64,000 nt of DNA from Pseudomonas yamanorum (lineage in GTDB: Bacteria > Pseudomonadota > Gammaproteobacteria > Pseudomonadales > Pseudomonadaceae), in the NCBI RefSeq assembly GCF_900105735.1, contig NZ_LT629793.1:4030001-4094000 (forward strand), read 5' to 3'. Each line of letters begins with the position of its first letter. The stretch's first letter is position 1. The notes under the pieces are model-generated. The model saw nothing but the letters and a program-made list of their open reading frames with translations. It did no database searches and was not told where the DNA came from. This document shows positions 29,204 through 39,836 of this stretch, piece by piece. The translations under genes were made by a program, and so were the position numbers.

Positions 29204-29419
29204 TTAGTACAGACGAACGGCGCGGCGCTGCTCGCGCTGAACTTTCTTGGCGTGACGCTTAACAGCGGCTGCTGCTTTACGCTTACGCTCAGAAGTTGGC
29301 TTCTCGTAAAATTCGCGGCTACGAACTTCAGCCAGAACACCGGCTTTTTCGCAGGAGCGCTTGAAACGACGCAGAGCTACGTCGAAGGGTTCGTTCTCTT
29401 TTACTTTGACGGCTGGCAT
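29204..29419 (-). CDS. rpsU: 30S ribosomal protein S21
   Basis: A 71-residue highly basic protein: [18 protein letters not shown] at the start and [13 protein letters not shown] near the end are the bS21 family. Involved in start-codon selection on the 30S subunit. First gene of the rpsU-dnaG-rpoD operon, divergent from tsaD. Confidence 0.98.
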
Positions 29420-29622
29420 CCAGAGCTACCTTCTTTCATTACCGGGAATCAACGTTCTCGTCGCAAAAAATTCGCGGCTGAGGTCGTCGGTTTTTAAGGG
29501 TTGCGGATGTTAACCCCTCATTGCCCGGAATGCAAAGCCTCTGATCGAAAACCGCTAGTCGGGAGGGGGAGTGGCGACTATTATGCGCGCCTTCGAATTC
29601 AGCCTCTACAAGGCGCAAACCC

Positions 29623-30648
29623 ATGCTAGTTCTGGGATTAGAAACCTCGTGCGATGAAACCGGTGTCGCACTTTACGACAGTGAACGCGGGCTTTTGGCC
29701 GACGCACTGTTCAGTCAGATCGACCTGCACCGCGCCTATGGTGGCGTGGTGCCGGAGCTGGCCAGCCGTGATCATGTGAAACGCATGCTGCCATTGATTC
29801 GCCAGGTGTTGGACGAGGCCGGCTGCGTGCCGACCGAGATCGATGCCATTGCCTATACCGCAGGCCCGGGATTGGTCGGAGCCCTGCTGGTTGGGGCCTC
29901 TTGCGCCCAAGCGCTGGCATTTGCCTGGGGCATTCCGGCCCTCGGTGTGCACCACATGGAAGGCCATTTACTGGCGCCGATGCTGGAAGAAAACCCGCCA
30001 GAGTTCCCGTTCGTCGCTTTGTTGGTTTCAGGTGGCCATACGCAGCTGGTTCAGGTCGACGGAATCGGTCAATACACGCTGCTGGGCGAAAGCCTGGACG
30101 ACGCGGCCGGTGAAGCGTTCGACAAGACCGCGAAGATGATGGGCCTCAATTATCCAGGCGGTCCGGAAATCGCGCGGTTGGCGGAAAAAGGTGTGGCAGG
30201 GCGCTACACCTTCCCGCGTCCGATGTGCGATCGCCCCGGCCTGATGTTCAGCTTCAGCGGCTTGAAAACCTCTGCCCTGAACACCTGGCAACAGAGCGTC
30301 AGCGCCGGAGACGACAGTGAGCAAGCCCGTTGCGACATCTCGCTGGCGTTCCAGCAGGCCGTGGTGGAGACTTTGACCATCAAGTGCAAGCGGGCCCTGA
30401 AGCAGGCGGGCATGAAGCGCCTGGTGATCGCGGGCGGCGTCAGTGCGAACAAGGCGTTGCGCAGCTCCCTGGAGAAAATGCTCAGCGACATGAAGGGCGA
30501 CGTATTTTACGCCCGCCCCGAATTCTGTACCGATAACGGCGCGATGATCGCTTATGCCGGTTGCCAGCGTTTGCAGGCCGGGCAGCATGAAAGCCTGGCA
30601 ATCAGCGTGCAGGCACGCTGGCCGATGGAGCAGTTGCCGCCGCTGTAA
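29623..30648 (+). CDS. tsaD: tRNA N6-threonylcarbamoyladenosine transferase TsaD
   Basis: A 341-residue protein of the ASKHA fold that, with TsaB and TsaE, adds threonylcarbamoyl to A37 of ANN-decoding tRNAs. N-terminal phosphate motif [16 protein letters not shown], metal ligands His111 and His115 (HHMEGH), and later motifs [18 protein letters not shown] and [13 protein letters not shown]. Divergent from rpsU, as in most pseudomonads. Confidence 0.98.
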   Translation: MLVLGLETSCDETGVALYDSERGLLADALFSQIDLHRAYGGVVPELASRDHVKRMLPLIRQVLDEAGCVPTEIDAIAYTAGPGLVGALLVGASCAQALAFAWGIPALGVHHMEGHLLAPMLEENPPEFPFVALLVSGGHTQLVQVDGIGQYTLLGESLDDAAGEAFDKTAKMMGLNYPGGPEIARLAEKGVAGRYTFPRPMCDRPGLMFSFSGLKTSALNTWQQSVSAGDDSEQARCDISLAFQQAVVETLTIKCKRALKQAGMKRLVIAGGVSANKALRSSLEKMLSDMKGDVFYARPEFCTDNGAMIAYAGCQRLQAGQHESLAISVQARWPMEQLPPL

Positions 30649-30681
30649 CGGGCGAACGTGAACCGGGTTCACCGGGCGTAT

Positions 30682-31251
30682 TTAAAAATGCCGTTCGCGC
30701 CCGGCAAACAGGTCGCGTAAATTGCCTCGATGGCGCCAGACGATCAGCAGCGTGAGCATGCTCATCGGCACCAGCGCCGCCGGCTCCTGCCAGGCCAGCA
30801 ACGGCAGGGTCAGGGGCGTGGCGATCAATGCGGCCAGCGAGCTGGTGCGGGTCAGGTAGAACGTCAGCAGCCAGGCCAGGATGGCCAGCAGCGCCGCCGG
30901 TGGGTAGATCCCCAGCAGCATGCCGGCCGCCGTCGCAACGCCTTTGCCGCCGCGGAAGCGGAAGTACAGCGGGAACAGGTGGCCGAGCACCGCGCAGACG
31001 CCGATCCAGGCTTGCTGTTGCAGCGACAGCCCGGCGAGATCGGCGATCAGCACCGGCAACAGGCCCTTGCAGACGTCACCGAACAGTGTCAATACGGCGA
31101 GTTTCTTGCCGGCCAGGCGCAACATATTGGTGGCGCCGGCATTGCCTGAGCCACTCATTCGCGGGTCGGGATTTCCCGTCAGGCGGCTGAGCAAAATGGC
31201 GAAGGACAGCGAGCCGAGCAGGTAGGCGAGAGTCGCCAGTAACCAAAACAT
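30682..31251 (-). CDS. plsY: Glycerol-3-phosphate acyltransferase PlsY
   Basis: A 189-residue inner-membrane protein with about five helices. Conserved loops are visible: [45 protein letters not shown] and [13 protein letters not shown]. It transfers acyl from acyl-phosphate to glycerol-3-phosphate, the first step of phospholipid synthesis. It converges on tsaD and is divergent from folB. Confidence 0.97.
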   Translation of the reverse strand: MFWLLATLAYLLGSLSFAILLSRLTGNPDPRMSGSGNAGATNMLRLAGKKLAVLTLFGDVCKGLLPVLIADLAGLSLQQQAWIGVCAVLGHLFPLYFRFRGGKGVATAAGMLLGIYPPAALLAILAWLLTFYLTRTSSLAALIATPLTLPLLAWQEPAALVPMSMLTLLIVWRHRGNLRDLFAGRERHF

Positions 31252-31325
31252 GCTAACTATTCCGGGCGAGGACGCCCTGATTCTAACGGGGCATCGCGCC
31301 CTTGTCGTGCAGCGGAGAAGAGTGC

Positions 31326-31679
31326 TTGGACAGAGTGTTTATCGAAGGCCTGGAAGTCGACACCGTGATCGGGGCCTACGACTGGGAGCGCGGTATCCGG
31401 CAGTGCCTGCGTCTGGACCTGAGCTTCGCCTGGGATAATCGCCCGGCCGCCGCCGGTGATGACCTGACGCTGGCGCTGGATTACGCCAGCGTGTCCGCGC
31501 GCATCCAGGCCTTTGCCGAGCAGGCGCAGTTCCAGCTGGTGGAAACCTTCGCCGAGCGCCTGGCTGAAGTGTTGATGAGTGAATTCCAGATTCCCTGGCT
31601 GCACCTCAAGCTGACCAAGCCTGGCGCCGTTCCGGCTGCCAAGGGCGTGGGCGTGGAGATCGAGCGCGGATGTCGCTAA
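31326..31679 (+). CDS. folB: Dihydroneopterin aldolase FolB
   Basis: A 117-residue enzyme of folate synthesis that converts dihydroneopterin to 6-hydroxymethyl-dihydropterin. Active-site Glu in [11 protein letters not shown] and Lys in the C-terminal [16 protein letters not shown] region are visible. The start is taken as TTG 31326 ([12 protein letters not shown]), with GGAG about 9 bases upstream; an ATG further upstream would add eight residues unlike the family. Overlaps folK by 10 bases. Confidence 0.94.
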   Translation: MDRVFIEGLEVDTVIGAYDWERGIRQCLRLDLSFAWDNRPAAAGDDLTLALDYASVSARIQAFAEQAQFQLVETFAERLAEVLMSEFQIPWLHLKLTKPGAVPAAKGVGVEIERGCR

Positions 31680-32188
31680 CTCAGGTTTACCTTGGTCTTG
31701 GCAGCAATATCGAGCGTGAGGCCCATTTACGCGCTGGCCTCGATGCGCTGGCGGATTTCCTGACGGATCTGCGCTGTTCGCCGGTGTTTGAAAGCCAGCC
31801 GGTGGGCATCAAGAGCGGGCCGTTCTTCAATCTGGTGGTGTCGGCCTATACCGACCTGCCGTTGATGGAGCTGGACCGCCGACTGAAATTCATCGAGGCC
31901 GACAATGGCCGCTACGCCCCGGATCGCAAGGGCTTGCCGCTGGACATCGACGTGCTGCTGTATGGCGAGTTGGTGGGTAACTTCGATGGCCTGATTCTGC
32001 CCCGGGCCGAAATCCTGAAGAACGCGTTTGTGCTGTGGCCGCTGTCGTTGATGGCGCCGGGACGTGTGCATCCTGAAGCAGGCAAGACATTTGCCGCGCT
32101 TTGGCAGGATGCGCAAATCGATCAGGTACTGGCGCCGGTCGCTTTCGAGTGGCGGAATCAGCCGTTAACGCCGGATGCGCTCTTGTAG
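31670..32188 (+). CDS. folK: HPPK, 2-amino-4-hydroxy-6-hydroxymethyldihydropteridine pyrophosphokinase
   Basis: A 172-residue kinase, next step after FolB. N-terminal YLGLGSNIE and the signature [18 protein letters not shown] with the Mg-binding DxD are present. The folB-folK overlap couples the two steps. Its 3' end overlaps the convergent cca gene by 31 bases. Confidence 0.97.
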   Translation: MSLTQVYLGLGSNIEREAHLRAGLDALADFLTDLRCSPVFESQPVGIKSGPFFNLVVSAYTDLPLMELDRRLKFIEADNGRYAPDRKGLPLDIDVLLYGELVGNFDGLILPRAEILKNAFVLWPLSLMAPGRVHPEAGKTFAALWQDAQIDQVLAPVAFEWRNQPLTPDALL

Positions 32189-33393
32189 GCTTTCAACGCC
32201 TTGAGCCGTTCGCGTTTCAGCGCTTCACCCAGTTCGGGGCCCTTGAATCCTTGCTCCAGTAGCGGTGCGACCGCGACACCCCGTGCGGCGAGCGCCGCGC
32301 CGCGCAAATAATCCGCTTGTGGATAACTTCTCTGCTCAAGGCCTTTGCGGCCGCGGGCGTCCATCTCGCACGCCACCACAAATTCCTCAAAGCGCTGCGG
32401 GCGACGATAAACGTCAAAGCTTTGCAGCAACTCCAGCAAAGTTGAAGGCCTCAGCTCCAGCGCGCGATGGCCGTGGGTGTGATATTCGCCCACCAGTAAC
32501 GCCAGTTCCTGGCAATCCCTTGGCACCTTGAAGCGCTCGTTCACCGCCTTGATCAGTGCCAGGCCGCGATGTTCATGAGCAATGTGCTGCGGCAATTTAT
32601 CCACAGGCGTGAGGCCCTTGCCCAGGTCGTGCAGCAGGCAGGCCCAGCGCACGGTCAGTGGTTGGGCGTGGATGGCCGCCTGCTCCAGCACGCTCAGCGT
32701 GTGGATGCCGGTATCGATCTCGGGGTGATGGGCTTCTGGTTGTGGTACGCCGAACAGCGCGTCGATTTCAGGCATCAGGGTTTTCAACGCGCCGCAATCG
32801 CGTAGCACTTGGATAAATACCTGTGGCTGATCTTCCATCAGGGCGCGGGAAATTTCTTTCCAGCTGCGCTCAGGTGTCAGGGCTTCCAGCTCGCCTGAAT
32901 TGCTGAGTTCGCGCATCAGTTCGAGGGTTTCTGGCGCAACGCGAAAACCAAGGCTGGCGTATCGCGCGGCAAAGCGAGCAACGCGCAGGACTCGGAGCGG
33001 ATCTTCGGCAAACGCGGGAGAAACGTGGCGCAGAATGCGTGCTTCCAGGTCGCGCTGACCGTGATAAGGATCGGTCAGGTTGCCCTCGTCATCTTCTGCC
33101 ATTGCATTGATGGTCAGGTCGCGGCGGATCAGGTCTTCTTCTAGGGTTACTTCGGGACTGGCGTGAAACACAAACCCACCATAACCCCGGCCGCTCTTGC
33201 GCTCCGTGCGGGCGAGGGCGTACTCGTCGCCGTTTTTCGGGTCAAGAAAGACGGGGAAGTCCGAACCCACGGGCTTGTAGCCCAGGGCGAGCATTTCTTC
33301 AGTGGTAGCGCCGACTACGACACGGTCGACATCGGTAACCGGGATGCCCAGCAGGCGATCACGCACCGCACCGCCGACTTTGTAGATTTGCAT
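32158..33393 (-). CDS. cca: Multifunctional CCA tRNA nucleotidyltransferase/phosphohydrolase
   Basis: A 411-residue enzyme that adds or repairs tRNA 3' CCA ends. The class II nucleotidyltransferase core shows [10 protein letters not shown] and the metal-binding pair Asp21/Asp23 (DVDRVV). The C-terminal HD domain ([12 protein letters not shown], near residue 255) gives the phosphatase/phosphodiesterase activity of the gammaproteobacterial form. The ATG at 33393 is preceded by GGAGG 7 bases upstream, which lies inside the 3' arm of the spoVR terminator. Confidence 0.97.
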   Translation of the reverse strand: MQIYKVGGAVRDRLLGIPVTDVDRVVVGATTEEMLALGYKPVGSDFPVFLDPKNGDEYALARTERKSGRGYGGFVFHASPEVTLEEDLIRRDLTINAMAEDDEGNLTDPYHGQRDLEARILRHVSPAFAEDPLRVLRVARFAARYASLGFRVAPETLELMRELSNSGELEALTPERSWKEISRALMEDQPQVFIQVLRDCGALKTLMPEIDALFGVPQPEAHHPEIDTGIHTLSVLEQAAIHAQPLTVRWACLLHDLGKGLTPVDKLPQHIAHEHRGLALIKAVNERFKVPRDCQELALLVGEYHTHGHRALELRPSTLLELLQSFDVYRRPQRFEEFVVACEMDARGRKGLEQRSYPQADYLRGAALAARGVAVAPLLEQGFKGPELGEALKRERLKALKAYKSASGVNG

Positions 33394-33394
33394 G

Positions 33395-33450
33395 AAAAAG
33401 CCTCCATTAGCGGCACAGGATAACGCCTGCGGCCCGCCAATGGAGGCTTT
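33395..33450 (-). terminator. Terminator of the prkA-yeaH-spoVR operon overlapping the cca ribosome binding site
   Basis: AAAGCCTCCATT (33439-33450 read on the minus strand) pairs perfectly over 12 bases with AATGGAGGCTTT (33397-33408), followed by TT and the cca start codon. The 30-base loop contains a smaller CAGG/CCTG hairpin. GGAGG in the 3' arm is the cca Shine-Dalgarno, so any read-through transcript hides it. Confidence 0.85.
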
Positions 33451-33456
33451 GCCGTT

Positions 33457-35019
33457 TCACAGATGCACGACGGCCAGGTCCAGGCGGCCGTAATCGTTGT
33501 CGCTGTGTTCGTTGCGGGGCGGAACGTGGTGGGTTTTCATAACTTGGTCGCCTTGCAGGGTTTCCAGGTGGATATCGAACCCCCACAGCCGGTGCAGGTG
33601 CTTGAGGACCTCTTCAGTGGACTCTCCCAGCGGTTTACGGTCGTGTTGCTGGTGGCGCAGGGTCAGCGAGCGATCGCCGCGTACGTCGATGCTGTAGATC
33701 TGCACGTTGGGTTCACGGTTGCCCAAGTTGTACTGCGCTGCCAGGGTCTCGCGGATGGTGCGGTAACCCGGCTCATCATGAATCGCCGGTACCAGCAGGT
33801 CGTCCTTGAGGTCGTCGTCCATGATGCTGAACAGCTTGAGATCACGAATCACCTGAGGTGACAGGTACTGCAGGATGAAGCTTTCATCCTTGAAGCTGCT
33901 CATGGCGAACTTGATCGTCGACAACCAATCGCTGCCGGCAATCTCCGGGAACCAGCGGCGGTCTTCTTCGGTAGGGTGTTCACACATGCGCCGGATGTCA
34001 CGGTACATGGCAAAACCCAGAGCATACGGGTTGATGCCGCTGTAGTACGGACTGTCGAAGCCCGGTTGATAGACCACGCTGGTATGGGACGTCAGGAACT
34101 CCATCATGAAGCCGTCGGTCACCAGGCCTTCGTCGTACAGGTCGTTCATCAGGGTGTAGTGCCAGAACGTGGCCCAGCCCTCGTTCATCACCTGGGTCTG
34201 GCGTTGTGGATAGAAGTACTGGGCAATCTTGCGCACGATCCGCACGATTTCCCTTTGCCAGGGCTCCAGCAACGGCGCGTGCTTTTCGATGAAGTACAGG
34301 ATGTTTTCCTGAGGTTCGGCGGGGAAGCGTGCATTGTCCTTGTCGCTGTTTTTGCCGGCGCGTTTCGGAATGGTGCGCCACAGGTCGTTGATCTGCTTTT
34401 GCAGATGCTCTTCACGGTCCTTCTGGCGCAGCCGTTCTTCTTCGGCGGAAATCGGGTACGGGCGTTTGTAACGGTCTACGCCGTAGTTCATCAGGGCATG
34501 GCAGGAGTCCAGCAGGTCTTCCACCGCGTCGATGCCGTGGCGCTCCTCGCACTGCATGATGTACTGCTTGGCGAACACCAGGTAATCGATGATCGAGCTG
34601 GCATCGGTCCAGGTGCGGAACAGGTAGTTACCCTTGAAAAAGCTGTTATGTCCGTAGCACGCATGGGCTACCACCAGTGCCTGCATGCAGATGGTGTTTT
34701 CTTCCATCAGGTAGGCAATGCAAGGGTCGGAGTTGATGACGATCTCGTAGGCCAGGCCCATCTGGCCGCGGGTGTAGGACTTTTCGGTGCTGAGGAAGTG
34801 TTTGCCGTAGGACCAGTGGTGATATCCGAGGGGCATGCCCACGGACGCGTAGGCGTCCATCATCTGTTCGGCGGTGATCACTTCGATCTGGTTGGGGTAG
34901 GTGTCCAGGGCATAACCCGCCGCGATGCGGCTGATTTCCCGGTCATAGGCCTGGATCAGTTCGAAGGTCCATTCGGACCCCGTGGATATGGGTTGGCGCT
35001 TATGCTCTTTGGCGGTCAT
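33457..35019 (-). CDS. SpoVR/YcgB family protein
   Basis: A 520-residue cytoplasmic protein of the SpoVR family (ycgB in E. coli). Recognisable stretches are the N-terminal [34 protein letters not shown] and [20 protein letters not shown], where His/Glu residues resemble a metalloprotein-like site. Biochemical function is unknown; the name comes from a Bacillus cortex mutant. It overlaps yeaH by 4 bases and is the last gene of the prkA-yeaH-spoVR module, induced in stationary phase or nitrogen stress in relatives. Confidence 0.95.
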   Translation of the reverse strand: MTAKEHKRQPISTGSEWTFELIQAYDREISRIAAGYALDTYPNQIEVITAEQMMDAYASVGMPLGYHHWSYGKHFLSTEKSYTRGQMGLAYEIVINSDPCIAYLMEENTICMQALVVAHACYGHNSFFKGNYLFRTWTDASSIIDYLVFAKQYIMQCEERHGIDAVEDLLDSCHALMNYGVDRYKRPYPISAEEERLRQKDREEHLQKQINDLWRTIPKRAGKNSDKDNARFPAEPQENILYFIEKHAPLLEPWQREIVRIVRKIAQYFYPQRQTQVMNEGWATFWHYTLMNDLYDEGLVTDGFMMEFLTSHTSVVYQPGFDSPYYSGINPYALGFAMYRDIRRMCEHPTEEDRRWFPEIAGSDWLSTIKFAMSSFKDESFILQYLSPQVIRDLKLFSIMDDDLKDDLLVPAIHDEPGYRTIRETLAAQYNLGNREPNVQIYSIDVRGDRSLTLRHQQHDRKPLGESTEEVLKHLHRLWGFDIHLETLQGDQVMKTHHVPPRNEHSDNDYGRLDLAVVHL

Positions 35020-36287
35020 GTCACTAACCTGCGCTGGAAGAGTTCACGGAAGACCGGATAGATATCGCCGGCCGAGACCAATTGTTGCTGGGCGAAGGTG
35101 TCAGCGAAGGCTTCGCTGATGCGCTCGTATTCGAACCACAGCGCCTGATGTTCACGCGGGGTGATTTCGACGTAGGTGTAGTACTGCACGAACGGCATGA
35201 TCTGGTTGATCAGGATGTCGCGGCAAATGGGTGAGTCGTCATTCCAGTTGTCGCCGTCGGAGGCCTGGGCGGCGTAGATGTTCCACTCGTTGGCCGGATA
35301 ACGTTCAGCCATGATTTCCTGCATCAGCTTCAAGGCGCTGGAAACGATGGTGCCGCCGGTTTCCCGCGAGTAGAAAAACTCCTCTTCGTCGACTTCCCGG
35401 GCGCTGGTGTGATGGCGGATGAACACCACATCGATCTTGTCGTAGTTACGCTTGAGGAACAGGTACAGCAGGATGAAGAAGCGCTTGGCGATGTCCTTGG
35501 TCGCCTGGGTCATGGAGCCGGACACGTCCATCAGGCAGAACATCACTGCCTTGGAGCTGGGATTGGGTTGCTTGACCAGCAGGTTGTACTTCAAGTCGAA
35601 GGTGTCGAGAAACGGCACGCGGTGGATTCGCGCGCTGAGTTTGGCAATTTCAGCTTCGATTTCCTGAATATCGCCGAAGTTGTCTGGCTCTTCCCGTTTC
35701 AGGCGCTCCAGTTCTGCCTTGGCATCCCGCAGTTTTGCCCGGCTGCTGCCAGACAGGGCAATACGCCGCGCATGGGCCGAACGCAGGGTGCGGATGATGT
35801 TGATCCGTGAGGGGTTGCCTTCGTTGCTGATCCCCGCGCGCACGGTCTTGAAGGTGTCGGTACCGGTCAGGTTGCGTTTGACCAGGTTGGGCAGTTCCAG
35901 GTCTTCGAACATGAATTCCAGGAACTCTTCCTGGGTGATCTGGAACACGAACTCGTCCATGCCTTCGCCGGAGTTACCAGCCTTGCCCGGGCCTTTGCCG
36001 CCCGCGCCGCCTTGGGGGCGCTGGATATGTTCGCCGCTGGTGAATTCCTTGTTGCCGGGATGCACGACAGTCTGTTTGCCGCCCCGGCCGTGATGCAGCA
36101 CCGGTTCATCGATATCCCGTCCGGGAATGCTGATCTGTTCGCCATGCTCCATGTCAGTGATGGAGCGGCGGCTGACGGCCTCTTCGACGGCCTTTTTGAT
36201 GTGGTCACGGTAACGCCGCAGGAACCGCTGGCGGTTTACCGTGCTCTTGTTCTTGCCATTGAGACGTCGGTCGATCACATAGCTCAT
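35016..36287 (-). CDS. YeaH/DUF444 family protein with von Willebrand A-like fold
   Basis: A 423-residue protein (DUF444, YeaH). The N-terminal part is basic with [20 protein letters not shown]; the C-terminal half has a MIDAS-like DxSxS motif ([15 protein letters not shown]) and [12 protein letters not shown], as in VWA domains. It is a partner of the PrkA kinase by genomic linkage; function otherwise unknown. Overlaps the spoVR start by 4 bases. Confidence 0.95.
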   Translation of the reverse strand: MSYVIDRRLNGKNKSTVNRQRFLRRYRDHIKKAVEEAVSRRSITDMEHGEQISIPGRDIDEPVLHHGRGGKQTVVHPGNKEFTSGEHIQRPQGGAGGKGPGKAGNSGEGMDEFVFQITQEEFLEFMFEDLELPNLVKRNLTGTDTFKTVRAGISNEGNPSRINIIRTLRSAHARRIALSGSSRAKLRDAKAELERLKREEPDNFGDIQEIEAEIAKLSARIHRVPFLDTFDLKYNLLVKQPNPSSKAVMFCLMDVSGSMTQATKDIAKRFFILLYLFLKRNYDKIDVVFIRHHTSAREVDEEEFFYSRETGGTIVSSALKLMQEIMAERYPANEWNIYAAQASDGDNWNDDSPICRDILINQIMPFVQYYTYVEITPREHQALWFEYERISEAFADTFAQQQLVSAGDIYPVFRELFQRRLVT

Positions 36288-36293
36288 GTAGGA

Positions 36294-36352
36294 GCCCTCC
36301 GGGCAGCTTCAAGTTACAAGCTTCAAGCGGCAAGCTGGAAGCTTAAAGACAA
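36294..36352. repeat. CAAG-rich intergenic repeat between prkA and yeaH
   Basis: A tract of repeated GCTTCAAG, ACAAGC and GGCAAGC units of the kind scattered between Pseudomonas genes. It lies inside the prkA-yeaH spacer, so it may affect mRNA processing. Function is not known. Confidence 0.6.
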
Positions 36353-36413
36353 GCGGTCGATTGCCAGGCTGTCCGGTGTACCGGGAGCCTGGCATTGCAC
36401 GCTTGTCGCTGCC

Positions 36414-38336
36414 TTACTGCGATTTGCGGACCCGCAAGTACCACTCGGAGAGCAGTCGTACCTGTTTGTCGGTGTAGCCACGCTCGACCATACGAGTGAC
36501 GAAGTCGTTGTGTTTTTGCTGGTCCTCCTTGCTGGCCTTGGCGTTGAAGCTGATGACCGGCAGCAGATCCTCGGTGTTGGAGAACATTTTCTTCTCGATG
36601 ACCACCCGCAGCTTCTCGTAGCTGAGCCAGGTAGGGTTCTTGCCGTTGTTGTTGGCCCGGGCGCGCAGCACGAAGTTGACGATTTCGTTGCGGAAATCCT
36701 TCGGATTGCTGATGCCGGCGGGTTTTTCGATCTTTTCCAGTTCCTCGTTGAGGGCCACGCGGTTGAGGATCTCGCCGGTTTCCGGGTCGCGGTATTCCTG
36801 GTCCTGGATCCAGAAGTCTGCATACAGCACATAGCGGTCGAAGATGTTCTGGCCGTATTCGCTGTAGGACTCCAGGTACGCGGTCTGGATTTCCTTGCCG
36901 ATGAACTCGATGTAGCGCGGTGCCAGGTATTCCTTGAGGAAGCGCAGGTAGCGCTCGCGGGTTTCAGCCTGGAACTGTTCCTGTTCGATCTGCTGTTCCA
37001 GCACGTAGAGCAGGTGCACCGGGTTGGCGGCGATTTCGTGCGGGTCGAAGTTGAAGACCTTGGAAAGGATCTTGAACGCAAAGCGTGTCGACAGGCCGTT
37101 CATGCCCTCGTCAACGCCCGCGGTATCGCGGTATTCCTGGATCGACTTGGCCTTCGGATCGGTGTCCTTGAGGTTTTCGCCGTCGTACACCCGCATCTTC
37201 GAGTAGATGTTGGAGTTTTCCGGCTCCTTGAGGCGCGACAACACGGTGAACTGGGCCAGCATCTTCAGGGTGTCAGGCGCGCAATGGGCCTTGGCCAGGG
37301 AGCTGTTGAACAGCAGCTTGTCGTAAATCTTGATTTCATCGCTGACCCGCAGGCAGTACGGCACCTTGACGATGTAGATCCGGTCGATGAAGGCTTCGTT
37401 GTTCTTGTTGTTGCGGAAGGTGTGCCACTCCGATTCGTTGGAGTGGGCCAGCAGGATCCCGGTAAACGGAATCGCCCCCAGGCCTTCGGTACTGTTGTAG
37501 TTACCCTCCTGCGTCGCGGTGAGCAGTGGGTGCAGCACCTTGATCGGTGCCTTGAACATCTCCACGAACTCCATCAGGCCCTGGTTGGCCCGGCACAGTG
37601 CCCCCGAGTAGCTGTAGGCGTCGGCATCGTTCTGCGGGAATTCTTCGAGTTTGCGGATATCGACCTTACCCACCAGCGCCGAGATGTCCTGGTTATTCTC
37701 GTCACCCGGTTCGGTCTTGGCCACGGCGATCTGGTTGAGGATCGATGGATAGAGTTTCACCACCCGGAACTGGCTGATGTCGCCGCCGAACTCGGCCAGG
37801 CGCTTGGTCGCCCAGGGCGACATGATGGTGTTGAGGTAGCGCCGTGGAATGCCGAAGTCCTCTTCGAGGATCGCGCCATCTTCCGTGGCGTTGAACAGCC
37901 CCAGGGGCGACTCGAACACAGGCGAGCCCTTGATTGCGTAGAACGGCACCTTTTCGATCAGTTGTTTGAGCTTCTCGGCCAGGGACGACTTGCCCCCGCC
38001 GACGGGACCGAGCAGATAGAGGATCTGTTTCTTCTCTTCCAGGCCTTGGGCGGCATGGCGGAAATACGAGACGATCTGGTCAATGCATTCTTCCATGCCG
38101 TGGAAGTCTTCAAAGGCCGGATAGCGACGGATCACCTTGTTCGAGAAAATTCGCGACAGGCGCGAATTGGCTGCGGTGTCCACCAGCTCCGGCTCGCCGA
38201 TCGCCAACAGCAGGCGTTCAGCGGCAGACGCGTAGGCGCTGCGGTCCTTTTTGCACAGTTCGAGATACTCCTGAAGCGAGAGCTCTTCCTGGCGGGTGGA
38301 CTCGAAGCGTTGTTGGAAGTGGCTAAAAATACTCAT
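36414..38336 (-). CDS. PrkA family serine protein kinase
   Basis: A 640-residue protein (YeaG in E. coli, 644 residues). The N-terminal AAA+ domain has a Walker A LGPVGGGKSSLA at about 109-120; the C-terminal PrkA domain carries the kinase-like part. The start MSIFSHFQQRFES at 38336 matches the family; the open extension upstream does not. It leads the prkA-yeaH-spoVR module, which in enterobacteria responds to nitrogen limitation and stationary phase. It is separated from yeaH by 126 bases holding a repeat. Confidence 0.95.
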   Translation of the reverse strand: MSIFSHFQQRFESTRQEELSLQEYLELCKKDRSAYASAAERLLLAIGEPELVDTAANSRLSRIFSNKVIRRYPAFEDFHGMEECIDQIVSYFRHAAQGLEEKKQILYLLGPVGGGKSSLAEKLKQLIEKVPFYAIKGSPVFESPLGLFNATEDGAILEEDFGIPRRYLNTIMSPWATKRLAEFGGDISQFRVVKLYPSILNQIAVAKTEPGDENNQDISALVGKVDIRKLEEFPQNDADAYSYSGALCRANQGLMEFVEMFKAPIKVLHPLLTATQEGNYNSTEGLGAIPFTGILLAHSNESEWHTFRNNKNNEAFIDRIYIVKVPYCLRVSDEIKIYDKLLFNSSLAKAHCAPDTLKMLAQFTVLSRLKEPENSNIYSKMRVYDGENLKDTDPKAKSIQEYRDTAGVDEGMNGLSTRFAFKILSKVFNFDPHEIAANPVHLLYVLEQQIEQEQFQAETRERYLRFLKEYLAPRYIEFIGKEIQTAYLESYSEYGQNIFDRYVLYADFWIQDQEYRDPETGEILNRVALNEELEKIEKPAGISNPKDFRNEIVNFVLRARANNNGKNPTWLSYEKLRVVIEKKMFSNTEDLLPVISFNAKASKEDQQKHNDFVTRMVERGYTDKQVRLLSEWYLRVRKSQ

Positions 38337-38396
38337 GACGTCGTCACCTCGCTCGATACGTGGAGCCGACGCCGGATCAATCAGTCGATGCTGGCA

Positions 38397-38418
38397 GCCA
38401 TTGGTGGACACCAATGGC
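38397..38418. promoter_or_regulatory. 22-base perfect palindrome upstream of prkA
   Basis: Arms GCCATTGGTG and CACCAATGGC are perfectly complementary with a 2-base centre, 60 bases before the prkA start codon. It could be a dimeric regulator site or a 5' UTR hairpin. No known consensus is recognised. Confidence 0.5.
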
Positions 38419-38552
38419 CGTTTTCCCCCCAGAACACCCTGAAACGCTACCGATGACCCGCACGCCGGTGTACCGGCTCTCCCCTGTTTTGGATGGCCTG
38501 CGCTTAAGGATAGTTCGGAATCCGGGAGTTCAAGGCGCGATACGAAATTAGT

Positions 38553-38589
38553 TTGGCCGCGCCGTTCGTCAGAAACGGCGCGAGGCCAA
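38553..38589 (-). terminator. Hairpin downstream of glpE, possible terminator
   Basis: TTGGCC-GCGCCGTT pairs with AACGGCGC-GA-GGCCAA (2-base bulge) with a 7-base loop. On the minus strand it is followed by AAACTAATTT, a poor T run. It separates the glpE end from the prkA promoter region. Confidence 0.55.
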
Positions 38590-38621
38590 GCGTCACGCGG
38601 GGTAGCGGGGTTTGAAAAAAA

Positions 38622-38951
38622 TTATTGCGCGTCGCCTGCGGCAATTTCTGCAGGATAGGTCGTACGCCATAGCTCAAATCCACCGTCGAGGCTATAGACG
38701 TCGGAGAAGCCCTGGCTCACCAGGTAGGCGGCGGCGCTTTGGCTGGAGTTGCCGTGGTAGCACGCCACGATGACCGGCGCGTCGAGGTCGGCGGCGCGGA
38801 TGAAGTCGGCGATGTTGTGGTTGTCCAGGTGCTGGGCACCACTGATGTGGCCGGCGATGTAGGTCGGCTGGTCACGGATGTCGACAACCACTGCGCCTTT
38901 TTCGCGCAGCGCCTGGGCTTGCTCGGGAGGGATACGTTTGAATTCAGTCAT
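38622..38951 (-). CDS. glpE: Thiosulfate sulfurtransferase GlpE (single-domain rhodanese)
   Basis: A 109-residue rhodanese that moves sulfane sulfur from thiosulfate to cyanide or thiols. Catalytic Cys64 lies in [13 protein letters not shown], the active loop of Glp[16 protein letters not shown] is the conserved N-terminal part. Downstream of apaH by 33 bases, at the end of the lptD-surA operon. Confidence 0.94.
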   Translation of the reverse strand: MTEFKRIPPEQAQALREKGAVVVDIRDQPTYIAGHISGAQHLDNHNIADFIRAADLDAPVIVACYHGNSSQSAAAYLVSQGFSDVYSLDGGFELWRTTYPAEIAAGDAQ

Positions 38952-38984
38952 GGCGGGCTCCTTTGGCCTGTGTGAAAGCGCAGC

Positions 38985-39836
38985 TCAGCGCTTTGCCGTG
39001 GCCTGCAGTTGTTCGGGAACGGGGGAGTCGCACTGGCAGCTCGAGCGCTCGCCGGTGTCGATGTTCATCAGGGTCATGGCGCCGCCCCACACGCAGCCGG
39101 TGTCGAGGGCGAATACACCGGGTTCATCGCATTTGCCTTCCAGGGCTGCCCAGTGGCCGAAGATGATCTTCGTTTCACGGGTCTTGCGTTCCTTGTGGGC
39201 AAACCAGGGCTTGTAGCCGGGCAGCGCGGTGTCGGCGCCTTCCTTGCTCTTGAGGTCCAGTTTGCCTTCGGCGGTGCAGAAGCGCATGCGGGTGAAGTAG
39301 TTGGTGATTACCCGCAGGCGGGCGACGCCGGTCAGATCGTTGTCCCACTTCGCGGGATCGTTGCCGTACATGCCATCCAGGTAAGCCGTGTACAGGTTGT
39401 CGTCGGCCAGGGCGGCTTCGACTTCGCCTGCACACTTGAGGGCTTTCTTCAGCGTCCACTGCGGTGGAATCCCGGCATGCACCAGCGCGGTGTCGCGGCT
39501 CTCGTCGTAGTGCATGATTTTTTGCCGGCGCAGCCAGTCAAGCAGTTCGGTGCGATCCGGCGCTTCGAGGATTTCCCGCAGGGTATCGCCCTTTTTCAGA
39601 CGCTCGATGTTATTGCCGGCGGCCAGCAGGTGCAGGTCATGATTGCCCAGCACACACACCAGGGAATCGCGTATGCCATAAAGGAAGCGCAGGGTTTCCA
39701 GGGATTGCGGGCCACGGTTGACCAAGTCGCCTACCAGCCACAGGCGATCCTTGGCTGGATCGAAGGCCACACGGTCGAGCAGGCACTTGAGCGGTTCCAG
39801 GCAGCCTTGCAGGTCACCGACGGCATACGTCGCCAT
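38985..39836 (-). CDS. apaH: Symmetrical bis(5'-nucleosyl)-tetraphosphatase ApaH
   Basis: A 283-residue metallophosphatase that splits Ap4A into two ADP and also decaps NpnN-capped RNA in E. coli. Metal motifs [14 protein letters not shown] and GNHD are present in order in the first 70 residues. Its start codon overlaps the apaG stop (TGATG), so translation is coupled. Confidence 0.97.
   Translation of the reverse strand: MATYAVGDLQGCLEPLKCLLDRVAFDPAKDRLWLVGDLVNRGPQSLETLRFLYGIRDSLVCVLGNHDLHLLAAGNNIERLKKGDTLREILEAPDRTELLDWLRRQKIMHYDESRDTALVHAGIPPQWTLKKALKCAGEVEAALADDNLYTAYLDGMYGNDPAKWDNDLTGVARLRVITNYFTRMRFCTAEGKLDLKSKEGADTALPGYKPWFAHKERKTRETKIIFGHWAALEGKCDEPGVFALDTGCVWGGAMTLMNIDTGERSSCQCDSPVPEQLQATAKR

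Noticed and set aside
36012..38456. Plus-strand open frame of 814 codons
   Set aside because: It is antisense to prkA and the prkA-yeaH spacer; its translation has no recognisable domain.
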